Notes: generated by a model from the letters alone, not told the origin. Positions 1-5,486 are shown, counted from the first letter of the stretch. The stretch is DNA of 5,830 nt from Frondihabitans sp. (GCA_025464735.1 JAODMX010000440.1:1-5830), one strand, 5' to 3'. Numbers and translations: made by a program.

Positions 1-1148
1 TGGTTGAGGTTCCGCTGGAGTCGCATCAGCCGGAGGATCGCGCGCGACTGGCGGTCGTACACCGGCCACTGCGCGCCCGTCGGTCCGACGAGCCCGATGA
101 CGTGGAGGCCTGCGAGATGGGGGAATGTGGTGCCCTCTGCGTAGCGAAGAGGATGACCGTGCTCCCACCGGACGAGGCCCTTCCGAAGGAACGGCAGCTC
201 CGTCGTGTAGCCGGTCGCTGCCACGATGGTGTCGTACTCCTCGACGGTTCCGTCCTCGAAGGTGACGAGCTTGCCGTCGATGTTCGAGATGCCGGGACGC
301 ACGGCCAGCCGGCCGTGGTGGATCCAGTGGAGCACCTGCGTGTTCACGACCCCCGGGTTCTTGTCGACGTTTTCCGTCTCGGGCGCAGGGAGCCCGGGGT
401 AGTCGCGCGAAGTGCCGTAGGCGAGACGGATCGAGAAGCGCATGATCCGCTCGCGGAGCTTCGGTGGAAGGAAGCCGATCGGCAGCTGGGTGCGGCCGCG
501 CCCGGCGAGAGTCTTCGGTTGGAAGACCTGCCCCTTGCGGATCACGATGGCCGTGGTCAGGTGCTCCTGGACGGCATCGACGGCGATATCGCAGCCGGAG
601 TTGCCGCTGCCGACGACCAGGATCCGGTCGCCGTCGAAGTCGTCGGGCGCACGATAGTCGTGCGAGTGGAAGAGCTTGCCGGTGAACGTGCCCGGAAACG
701 TCGGAACGATCGGGGTGGAAAGATGCCCGTTCGAGATGACGACGGTGTCGAAGCGGCGAGTCTCCCCCGCGTCGGTGGTCACGTTCCAGCCGGCCAGACC
801 GGTGACATCCACCGGTTCCACCGCGACGACGCGGGTTCTGAAGGTGATCTTCTCGCGAATGCCGAAGTGGTCGGCGTACGAGTTGAAGTAGGCGACGATT
901 TGATCGCGGTGCGGAAACATCGGAAACTCGTCAGGAATCGGGAAGCCGTCGTAGCTGCAGAGGTCTTTCGCCGTGATCAGGTGAAGAGAGCGATAGCCGA
1001 AGTTCCACAGCCCGCCGACAAATTCCGAGGCCTCATAGGCCATCACGTCGTATCCGGCCTCGGAGAAGTTCTTCAGCGCGGCAAGGCCGGCGGCTCCCGC
1101 GCCGATCACACAGACGGTCTGGCGTGCGGTGGTGCTGTGGCTACTCAT
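1..1148 (-). CDS. FMO-like flavin monooxygenase, 3' end cut by window edge
   Basis: Reading leftwards from the ATG at 1146-1148, the frame stays open for 382 codons to the window edge with no stop, so the C-terminus is missing. Visible motifs are those of class B flavin monooxygenases: an FAD-binding GAGAAG at residues 16-21 with E39 closing the second strand; GGLW at 45-48; the FMO fingerprint FxGxxxHxxxY at 155-165 (Y, not the WP of Baeyer-Villiger enzymes); an NADPH-binding GSGNSG at 180-185; and AATGY at 310-314. The family uses NADPH and O2 to oxygenate soft nucleophiles or, in some members, ketones; it is usually soluble or membrane-associated. The substrate cannot be inferred. An AGGAG (1152-1156) sits only 3 nt before the ATG, but no other start is credible. 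The GntR gene upstream reads in the same direction, and two putative operators lie in the gap. Residue I58 occupies the place of an asparagine usual in FMOs. Family call is firm, exact activity is not. Confidence 0.92.
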   Translation of the reverse strand, partial: MSSHSTTARQTVCVIGAGAAGLAALKNFSEAGYDVMAYEASEFVGGLWNFGYRSLHLITAKDLCSYDGFPIPDEFPMFPHRDQIVAYFNSYADHFGIREKITFRTRVVAVEPVDVTGLAGWNVTTDAGETRRFDTVVISNGHLSTPIVPTFPGTFTGKLFHSHDYRAPDDFDGDRILVVGSGNSGCDIAVDAVQEHLTTAIVIRKGQVFQPKTLAGRGRTQLPIGFLPPKLRERIMRFSIRLAYGTSRDYPGLPAPETENVDKNPGVVNTQVLHWIHHGRLAVRPGISNIDGKLVTFEDGTVEEYDTIVAATGYTTELPFLRKGLVRWEHGHPLRYAEGTTFPHLAGLHVIGLVGPTGAQWPVYDRQSRAILRLMRLQRNLN

Positions 1149-1151
1149 GAT

Positions 1152-1157
1152 CTCCTC
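1152..1157 (-). promoter_or_regulatory. Ribosome binding site of the FMO-like gene
   Basis: GAGGAG on the minus strand lies 3 nt before the ATG at 1148. The spacing is short if all six bases pair; pairing through the upstream GAGG gives 5 nt. It supports this start, since the next in-frame ATG is codon 36, beyond the FAD motif. Confidence 0.6.
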
Positions 1158-1167
1158 AGGTGCTGAT

Positions 1168-1177
1168 TTGTAGACAA
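1168..1177. promoter_or_regulatory. Putative GntR/FCD operator, FMO-proximal
   Basis: TTGTAGACAA is a perfect match to the TTGTNNACAA palindrome typical of FadR/FCD-subfamily GntR regulators. It lies about 20 bp before the monooxygenase start codon, just upstream of its ribosome binding site. Bound repressor there would block transcription of that gene. The regulator is inferred to be the GntR protein encoded next door. Confidence 0.5.
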
Positions 1178-1216
1178 TATGTCCGAAAACCAGTGTCTTG
1201 CTAGAGATCACATCGA

Positions 1217-1236
1217 TTGTTTACATTATGGAAACA
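1217..1236. promoter_or_regulatory. Putative GntR/FCD operator within a 19-bp near-palindrome
   Basis: TTGTTTACAT (1217-1226) matches seven of the eight fixed bases of TTGTNNACAA. It overlaps a longer inverted repeat at 1218-1236, TGTTTACATTATGGAAACA, which follows TGTTTnCATnATGnAAACA with only one mismatched pair besides the centre. On the minus strand the repeat contains CATAAT, a possible -10 element for the monooxygenase gene, although no good -35 is seen. The ten bases GATTGTTTAC at 1215-1224 recur exactly at 2012-2021, upstream of the GntR gene. Confidence 0.5.
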
Positions 1237-1255
1237 GGGCGCAACGAGTCGGCAA

Positions 1256-1975
1256 TCAAGAGACGAGCAGCCCCATCAGGGGATCCTCCTCCAGGGCGTC
1301 GCGGTCGTCGGGAAAATAAGCGGTGAACTCCTCGGCGTTGAGGCGAATGTGCTCCAGCCACCGATCACGGGCAGCGTCGACGTCGCCTGAGCGCACAGCG
1401 CCGAGGAGTCGCGCATGCATGTTCACGATCGCCATGTGACCGGCCGGGTCGTAAGGAATGGCGAACGCGCGGACAAAGAGGCGAATGTCTCGCGCCGTCG
1501 TCCGGAACGTTTCCGCGGCCCGACGAAGACCCGTCGCCTCGATGAGCTTCGTCTGGAAGTCGAGATCCTGCTCGGTCATCCGATGCTGGTTTCCGCGAAC
1601 TTCCAAGGAACTGAGGCGTTCGAGATGATCCTGAAGGTCGTCCCACTGGGCCTCCGAGATGACCCCCGGCGTACAGCCGTATTCGAGCGCGACCAGGCCG
1701 ATCGCTCTCCTCATGGCGTAGACCTCAAGCACGTCCGTGAGCGAGGGTTCGGAGATGACAGCCCCGCGATTTCTGCGGAGCACTGCGGTGCCCTCGGCCG
1801 AAAGAATGCGAATGGCCTCTCGAATCGGACCTCGCGACACGCCGAAACGGGTCGCGAGGTCTTCCTCGACGAGTCGATCACCGGGCCCCAGCTCGCCCTG
1901 GTAGAGAAGCTGGCGGATTTCACGAGCCAACCGCTCCGCCGTAGAGAGTCGCCCCCCGGATCCGGATTCCACCAT
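1256..1975 (-). CDS. GntR-family regulator with FCD effector domain
   Basis: A 239-residue one-component transcription factor, normal length for the FadR/FCD subfamily. Residues 10-75 form the winged helix-turn-helix, with the family signature PGDRLVEEDLATRFGVSRGPIREA at 31-54 (shown in part) and the wing RRNRGAVIS at 67-75. Residues about 80-225 form the all-helical FCD ligand domain. The H187-to-H209 pair has the 22-residue spacing typical of the FCD metal site, and D137 fits the first ligand, but the expected second ligand (histidine in DxxFH) is Q141. The reading frame could start at a GTG at 1981, but AGGAG (1981-1985) overlaps that codon and lies 5 nt before the ATG at 1973-1975, which I chose. 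Sites of the TTGTNNACAA type before this gene and before the downstream monooxygenase suggest autoregulation and control of that gene, most likely repression lifted by a small carboxylate-type effector, as usual for FCD proteins. Confidence 0.95.
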   Translation of the reverse strand: MVESGSGGRLSTAERLAREIRQLLYQGELGPGDRLVEEDLATRFGVSRGPIREAIRILSAEGTAVLRRNRGAVISEPSLTDVLEVYAMRRAIGLVALEYGCTPGVISEAQWDDLQDHLERLSSLEVRGNQHRMTEQDLDFQTKLIEATGLRRAAETFRTTARDIRLFVRAFAIPYDPAGHMAIVNMHARLLGAVRSGDVDAARDRWLEHIRLNAEEFTAYFPDDRDALEEDPLMGLLVS

Positions 1976-2091
1976 TCCCACTCCTACGATCGCGCAACTC
2001 GAATGATTGCAGATTGTTTACGATCCTACGAGATCCGCGTGATTCAGGCTTGCACAACAGCCGATCGGTCAGGAGGTGGCGTGAGATTCGT
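1976..2091. promoter_or_regulatory. Intergenic region upstream of the GntR gene, with putative operator
   Basis: This gap separates the stop of the membrane-protein gene from the GntR start, both on the minus strand. TTGTTTACGA at 2014-2023 matches seven of eight fixed bases of TTGTNNACAA and shares the decamer GATTGTTTAC with the site before the monooxygenase. A weak -10-like TAGGAT lies immediately upstream on the minus strand without a convincing -35. A site here fits autorepression of the GntR gene. I see no strong rho-independent terminator for the membrane-protein gene. Confidence 0.45.
1981..1985 (-). promoter_or_regulatory. Ribosome binding site deciding the GntR start
   Basis: AGGAG on the minus strand is followed by a 5-nt spacer (TGGGA) and the ATG at 1973-1975. 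The alternative GTG start at 1979-1981 would overlap this element and is therefore unlikely. Confidence 0.75.
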
Positions 2092-3228
2092 CTAGGCGCT
2101 CGCCGCAACGTGGTCGCCGTGCCGGTGCTGCGAGTCGGCACCGTTCGGCAGTGCTTCGGTGGGGGTCGCCGCATTCGGGGCGCGGCGGACGCCGAGGACG
2201 ACCGACAGGGCGAGCGCAGCGACGAACCAGATCGCGACGTGAGTGAGCCACGGCCACATTCCGGTGCCGTTGAAGTAGATCACGTCGCGGATGGCTTCCA
2301 TGGCTCCGGCGCCGAACCAGAAGGAGTGGAGGCCCTGCCAGAACCCCGGCAGGAATGTGTAGGGAATGGCGCCGCCCGCGCTGGGGAGATTGAGGAAGAT
2401 CGCAACAGTGAGGACGAGGAAAATGGAGGCTTGTCCGGCAATCTGGTTGGCAAGCAAGGAGATCGTTCCCACTGTGAGTGTGTAAAAGGCTCCGACGGCA
2501 AGCAAGCCGAAGATCGTTCCGACGCTGGCCCCGAAGGTTCCGACGAAGATGCTGGCGATACCGAACTCGATCACGGGCACCAGAACCGACGCGATCAGGA
2601 CGGTGAGGTACTGGGCGCGGAGTCTGATCTTGGCACCGACCTGCGCGAGGACCGTGACCGTGAGGTAGCCGCCGATCGTGCAGATGATCAGGTAATAGAA
2701 CAGTCCCGTGCCGGTGATGTCCTTACTCGCCAGCGGTACAAGGTTCTTCACGACCACTGTCGTTTTCGCCTGCGTCGCGATGCTCGCAGCGACCTGCTGA
2801 ACGGTCTGAGAGGTGGACCCACCGTTCGCCGAGGCGGTATAGGCCGTGATGACGCGCCCGATCTCGATCGCACCGATGGCGCCGCGCGTCTTGATGTCGT
2901 TGATCGCTTCGGCGGAGTCGGTGGTCGTAGTGATGTCGAACGAGTTGGGTGCCTGCTTCTGGATGCCGTCGCGAACCGCTGAAGTCTGTGCGTCTTGCCC
3001 GATGAGGATCAGCGGGGCGTTATGCGGTGCCGGCGCGTGAAACGCGCTGACGTAGCAGAGCGAAAACATGACCACGAAGAACAACGGGAAGACCATGGCC
3101 GTAGCAATTCCGACCCACGCGGGCTGGCCAGGCTTGGCCAGGACCGTCGGTGGCGCGATTGCGGCGTCCAGAGGATCGGCGGGCGCGTCCTGCGGTCGGT
3201 CAGCGGGTGATGGTGAAACAGTCGACAT
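2092..3228 (-). CDS. DUF3533/ABC-2-like polytopic membrane protein
   Basis: A 378-residue inner-membrane protein. The frame is open upstream to 3501, but that part runs antisense to the TetR gene. The ATG at 3226-3228 has a TGGAG 7 nt upstream and is the real start. Layout: a Pro/Ala-rich cytoplasmic tail (1-37), one transmembrane helix (about 38-60), a hydrophilic domain outside the membrane (about 61-174) beginning SAFHAPAPHNAP, then five hydrophobic segments (about 175-197, 206-232, 235-260, 265-290 and 328-346) and a His-rich tail (HRHGDH near 368-373). One helix, an external domain, then a five-helix block is the plan of DUF3533, YhgE/Pip and ABC-2-type permeases; the sequence after the first helix looks most like DUF3533. 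No ATPase gene is adjacent. Divergence from a TetR gene, as for many efflux proteins, suggests regulated export or envelope stress defence, but the function is unproven. Confidence 0.87.
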   Translation of the reverse strand: MSTVSPSPADRPQDAPADPLDAAIAPPTVLAKPGQPAWVGIATAMVFPLFFVVMFSLCYVSAFHAPAPHNAPLILIGQDAQTSAVRDGIQKQAPNSFDITTTTDSAEAINDIKTRGAIGAIEIGRVITAYTASANGGSTSQTVQQVAASIATQAKTTVVVKNLVPLASKDITGTGLFYYLIICTIGGYLTVTVLAQVGAKIRLRAQYLTVLIASVLVPVIEFGIASIFVGTFGASVGTIFGLLAVGAFYTLTVGTISLLANQIAGQASIFLVLTVAIFLNLPSAGGAIPYTFLPGFWQGLHSFWFGAGAMEAIRDVIYFNGTGMWPWLTHVAIWFVAALALSVVLGVRRAPNAATPTEALPNGADSQHRHGDHVAASA

Positions 3229-3235
3229 TGCGATA

Positions 3236-3240
3236 CTCCA
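3236..3240 (-). promoter_or_regulatory. Ribosome binding site deciding the membrane-protein start
   Basis: TGGAG on the minus strand is 7 nt from the ATG at 3226-3228. It supports that start over upstream in-frame codons, which would extend the protein through the shared promoter region into the antisense of the TetR gene. Confidence 0.65.
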
Positions 3241-3284
3241 GGCGGGATGACGTTGACGGCGGGCGATTGCTCCTGTCGGCGTCA

Positions 3285-3314
3285 AGTATTCGACTTCGGT
3301 CCGCCATTTGTCAA
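3285..3314 (-). promoter_or_regulatory. Putative promoter of the membrane-protein gene
   Basis: On the minus strand a perfect TTGACA (-35, 3309-3314) is separated by 18 bp from AATACT (-10, 3285-3290, four of six consensus bases). The -35 hexamer lies inside the TetR palindrome, so bound TetR would occlude RNA polymerase. The transcript would have a leader of about 50 nt. Confidence 0.5.
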
Positions 3315-3331
3315 CAGTGTTGACAGTGTTG
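3309..3331. promoter_or_regulatory. Putative TetR operator between divergent genes
   Basis: TGTCAACAGTGTTGACA (3309-3325) is a perfect palindrome with 8-bp arms around a single central G. The right arm continues into a tandem repeat: ACAGTGTTG at 3314-3322 is followed directly by an identical copy at 3323-3331. The site lies between the membrane-protein gene and the TetR gene and contains TTGACA on both strands, so it can control both directions. The 17-bp length suits a TetR dimer; the partial second repeat may allow a second dimer. Confidence 0.7.
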
Positions 3332-3340
3332 AATTGGCAC

Positions 3341-3346
3341 GAGGAG
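3341..3346 (+). promoter_or_regulatory. Ribosome binding site of the first TetR gene
   Basis: GAGGAG is 4 nt before the ATG at 3351. A second in-frame ATG at 3357 would be 10 nt away, so the first is preferred, though either would leave the DNA-binding domain intact. Confidence 0.65.
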
Positions 3347-3350
3347 ACTG

Positions 3351-3950
3351 ATGGCAATGGATGGTGACGACACGCGCGTGGACCGCTCGTTCCTCGTGAA
3401 GAAAGCGATCCTCGAGGCAGCGGCGGCGGCGTTCGCGAGCAAAGGCTTCGTGGCGACGGGCGTTCGCGAGATCGCGGCGTCTGCGGGCGTGGATCCCGCA
3501 TTGATAATTCGGCACTTCGGATCCAAGGAATCGTTGTTTCTCCGGACCATGACGGTCGGGAACGCGTTCACCGACGCCATCAACGGTCCCCTCGACGACC
3601 TCGGACCCCGAATGGTTCGCTTCCTTCTCGGCGCCACCGACCCTGCCGGGATCCGGAGCGTGTACGCGGCTCTGTTGCGCGCGTCCGATCGGCCGGGCGT
3701 GCAGGAGCAGCTGCGGGCCAGTCTTCAAACCGCCGTTGTCACTCCACTCGTTGGGCGGCTGGCTTCGCCGGATGCCGAATTACGAGCCCACCTGTTCTCT
3801 GCCCAACTCAACGGCCTCATGAGCAGTCTGTGGGTCACCAACGATCCGTTGCTAACCCTCGCGCCCGAGGAGCAGATCATCGAGCTCTACGGAGCCTCGC
3901 TTCAGAACATACTCATCCCGCTCACCGCACCAGTCCCTCAAGAGCGATGA
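3351..3950 (+). CDS. TetR-family regulator, divergent from the membrane protein
   Basis: A 199-residue TetR repressor of ordinary length. Residues 13-63 form the DNA-binding domain: KKAILEAAAAAFASKGF (17-33), then the helix-turn-helix TGVREIAASAGVDPALIIRHF at 36-56 and SKESLF at 58-63. The typical tyrosine before HF in TetR proteins is replaced by arginine (IIRHF instead of VYYHF). The C-terminal ligand domain (about 75-190), with its VTPLVGRLASPDAELRAHL stretch at 130-148 followed by a QLNGL helix, resembles the TetR_C_16 type common in actinomycetes. It should bind as a dimer to the palindrome at 3309-3325 and repress the divergent membrane-protein gene and itself, with a hydrophobic ligand as inducer; that regulatory role is inferred from position. 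Its TGA ends 4 bp before the stop codon of the converging TetR gene. Confidence 0.94.
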   Translation: MAMDGDDTRVDRSFLVKKAILEAAAAAFASKGFVATGVREIAASAGVDPALIIRHFGSKESLFLRTMTVGNAFTDAINGPLDDLGPRMVRFLLGATDPAGIRSVYAALLRASDRPGVQEQLRASLQTAVVTPLVGRLASPDAELRAHLFSAQLNGLMSSLWVTNDPLLTLAPEEQIIELYGASLQNILIPLTAPVPQER

Positions 3951-3954
3951 CTGC

Positions 3955-4596
3955 CTACGTGGGGTCGAGACCGCGAAGGACGAGTCGAATCACCGTCTCG
4001 GCACGAGCCCGCGTGAGCGGTTCCGCTCGGGTCAAGACTCGAAAGACCAGCGAGCCCAGAAGCATGTCGGCTGCCGCGTCGAGATCAGCCGTATCGGCAG
4101 TCCCTCCTCGACAAAGGGCCGTGAGCCGAGACTTCACCGCCGCATGGAACGGTCCGGTGAAGCGGTCATAGAGCCGTTGCGCGATCAGGGCGTCCTCTGA
4201 CGCGGCTATTGCCAGCGCTCGCAGCATCGCTGACCCTTTCTCCTCGGCAAGCTGATCGGCGAGATCACCGCCCCACGCGTAGATATCGGAATCGATCGTC
4301 GCCATGGCGGGCACGAGCCGCGAAATGCCCGCCTCGTCGGCGTCGAGAACAGCGTCGGCGACGACCGCCCCCTTGGATGGCCACCATCGGTACACCGTCT
4401 GTTTTCCGACGGCAGCGCGCGCCGCAATCGCCTCGATCGTCACTCGTTCGTACCCGACGTCGGCTATCAGGTCACGGGTCGCAGACAGGATCGCCACTCG
4501 CGCGCGTTCACTTCTCTGCCGTCCGGAGTATCTCGATTCGGCCACCTCCACAGGGTACCCAGGGGCGGCTCCTTTACTTCCGGTCGAGATCGGCAT
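3955..4596 (-). CDS. TetR-family regulator, divergent from the SDR gene
   Basis: A 213-residue TetR/AcrR regulator. An N-terminal extension of about 28 residues precedes the DNA-binding domain: ARVAILSATRDLIADVGY (32-49), helix-turn-helix VTIEAIAARAAVGKQTVYRWW at 52-72, then PSKGAVVADAV. The VYRWWPSK form is frequent in actinobacterial TetR proteins with an AcrR-type C-terminal domain, which here covers about residues 90-205. No Shine-Dalgarno sequence precedes the ATG at 4594-4596; instead a -10-like TAGATT ends 6 nt upstream, suggesting a leaderless mRNA. GTG codons at residues 16 and 18 are alternative starts but have no well-placed binding site. The palindrome at 4611-4627 in the divergent gap is its likely operator, so it probably represses itself and the SDR gene. 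It is unrelated in detail to the neighbouring TetR, with which it converges. Confidence 0.93.
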   Translation of the reverse strand: MPISTGSKGAAPGYPVEVAESRYSGRQRSERARVAILSATRDLIADVGYERVTIEAIAARAAVGKQTVYRWWPSKGAVVADAVLDADEAGISRLVPAMATIDSDIYAWGGDLADQLAEEKGSAMLRALAIAASEDALIAQRLYDRFTGPFHAAVKSRLTALCRGGTADTADLDAAADMLLGSLVFRVLTRAEPLTRARAETVIRLVLRGLDPT

Positions 4597-4601
4597 ATCG
4601 T
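4573..4601 (+). promoter_or_regulatory. Possible promoter of the SDR gene
   Basis: TTTACT (4573-4578) and TATCGT (4596-4601), each four of six consensus bases, are 17 bp apart. Initiation near 4608 would place the palindrome at about +3 to +19, a blocking position. It is weak and lies inside the start of the TetR gene, so it is only a candidate. Confidence 0.3.
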
Positions 4602-4602
4602 C

Positions 4603-4631
4603 AATCTAAACGAGACGGTGCGTCTCGACAA
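4603..4631 (-). promoter_or_regulatory. Putative leaderless promoter of the second TetR gene
   Basis: On the minus strand TTGTCG (-35, 4626-4631) and TAGATT (-10, 4603-4608), each four of six consensus bases, are exactly 17 bp apart. The -10 ends 6 nt before the ATG, so transcription should begin at or within a base or two of the start codon. The palindrome at 4611-4627 fills the spacer, which would give direct autorepression. Confidence 0.5.
4611..4627. promoter_or_regulatory. Putative TetR operator between TetR and SDR genes
   Basis: CGAGACGGTGCGTCTCG is a perfect palindrome of 7-bp arms around GTG, located in the 59-bp gap between the divergent TetR and SDR start codons. Its size and symmetry suit a TetR dimer, and it overlaps the promoter elements proposed for both genes. 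Confidence 0.7.
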
Positions 4632-4645
4632 AGTCTTTCAGCAAT

Positions 4646-4650
4646 GGAGG
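4646..4650 (+). promoter_or_regulatory. Ribosome binding site deciding the SDR start
   Basis: GGAGG is 5 nt before the ATG at 4656-4658. It excludes the in-frame ATG at 4644, which the element directly follows, and all longer forms, which would run antisense through the TetR gene. Confidence 0.85.
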
Positions 4651-4655
4651 TCCAA

Positions 4656-5486
4656 ATGACTCGTCCGGTCCTTGTCGTAGTCGGAACAGGTGGCATGGGC
4701 GCCGCCATCAGCCGTCGCCTGGGAGCGGGTCGCACCCTCCTCCTCGCCGACTTCAACGAATCAGCCCTCGAAGCGCTGGCGACGACACTGCGTGGCGACG
4801 GCTACGCCGTCCATACCCAGAAAGTCAACGTCAGCGACCGCGGCTCGGTCGCCGCTCTCGCGGACTCTGCAGCCACCCTTGGTCCGGTCTTGGGCGTCGC
4901 CCAGACAGCCGGTGTCTCTCCGGAGCAGGCACCCGTAGCCGCGATTCTGGCCGTCGACCTGCTCGGCACGGCGGTCGTCCTGGACGAGTTTGCCCGGGTC
5001 GTCGCGGAGGGCGGAGCGGGAGTGGTGATCGCCAGCATGGGCGGTCACTTCGCCAGCCTCCCGCCCGAGATCGAAGAGCAACTGGCGAACAGCCCGACCG
5101 ACGAGCTTCTCAGCCTGCCGTTCCTGTCGCCGGAAAACCTCCCGAACAGCGGCGCTGCCTACAGCATCGCCAAACGCGCCAATCAGCTCAGGGTCCGCGC
5201 GGCTGCGCCGGCGTGGGGCGACAAGGGGGCCAGGATCAACTCGATCAGCCCCGGCATCATCTCCACGCCCATGGGTCAACTCGAGCTTGGCGGCGCTGCC
5301 GGGGCCGGCATGAGGGCAATGCTCGAGGCGTCCAGCGCCCAACGACTCGGCACGCCGGAGGACATTGCGACGGCGACAGAATTCCTTCTCGATCCGCGAT
5401 CCAGTTTCATCACCGGCACGGACCTTCTCGTCGACGGCGGCGTCGTCGCAGCCTTCCGTGGTGGACGGCTCGCCCTGCCTCAGTAA
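4656..5486 (+). CDS. Short-chain dehydrogenase/reductase (SDR), 3-alpha-HSD-like spacing
   Basis: A 276-residue soluble NAD(P)-dependent oxidoreductase. The Rossmann motif GTGGMG is at 10-15, and D32 at the end of the second strand predicts NAD(H) rather than NADP(H). The catalytic set is S127 (IASMGGH), Y169 and K173 (AAYSIAK). The usual structural NAG is TAG at 84-86, and the usual active-site asparagine in the fourth helix appears to be D101 (VDLLGT). INSISPGIISTPM (194-206) and the C-terminal GTDLLVDGG (254-262) are classical SDR signatures. S127 and Y169 are 42 residues apart rather than the usual 12-14 because of an insert containing DELLSLPFLSPENLPNSG, a spacing known from Comamonas 3-alpha-hydroxysteroid dehydrogenase. 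It probably interconverts a secondary alcohol and a ketone; the substrate is unknown. It has its own ribosome binding site and is probably controlled by the divergent TetR. Confidence 0.95.
   Translation: MTRPVLVVVGTGGMGAAISRRLGAGRTLLLADFNESALEALATTLRGDGYAVHTQKVNVSDRGSVAALADSAATLGPVLGVAQTAGVSPEQAPVAAILAVDLLGTAVVLDEFARVVAEGGAGVVIASMGGHFASLPPEIEEQLANSPTDELLSLPFLSPENLPNSGAAYSIAKRANQLRVRAAAPAWGDKGARINSISPGIISTPMGQLELGGAAGAGMRAMLEASSAQRLGTPEDIATATEFLLDPRSSFITGTDLLVDGGVVAAFRGGRLALPQ

Noticed and set aside
102..1166. Long open frame (354 codons) on the plus strand
   Set aside because: It is antisense to the FMO-like gene, whose frame carries all the family motifs. The Arg/Asp/Val-rich translation is typical of a GC-rich shadow frame.
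1982..2031. TCCTACGA direct repeat (1982-1989 and 2024-2031)
   Set aside because: Eight bases is expected by chance at this scale, and one copy overlaps the GntR ribosome binding site.
2050..2057. TTGCACAA as a further GntR site
   Set aside because: It lacks the TTGTNNACAA spacing and is only a short chance palindrome.
1415..2095. 226-codon plus-strand frame
   Set aside because: It lies antisense to the GntR gene and has no recognisable domain or ribosome binding site.
2014..2982. 322-codon plus-strand frame rich in Asp, Glu, Arg and Gly
   Set aside because: It is antisense to the membrane-protein gene, and the composition is that of a reversed hydrophobic coding sequence.
3320..3349. TTGACA at 3320-3325 as -35 of the first TetR gene
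   Set aside because: The matching -10 would fall at the ribosome binding site with transcription starting past the ATG. The plus-strand promoter therefore remains unresolved.
3229..3501. N-terminal extension of the membrane protein by 91 codons
   Set aside because: It would cross the divergent promoter region and the antisense of the TetR gene. The ATG at 3228 has its own ribosome binding site.
3282..3728. 148-codon minus-strand frame
   Set aside because: It is antisense to the first TetR gene and its promoter region, with no supporting motif.
4209..4655. 149-codon N-terminal extension of the SDR protein
   Set aside because: The extension is antisense to the second TetR gene, and GGAGG at 4646-4650 fixes the start at 4656, right before the Rossmann fold.
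4761..5342. 193-codon minus-strand frame
   Set aside because: It is antisense to the SDR gene, whose motifs are complete; no family features are visible in the reverse frame.
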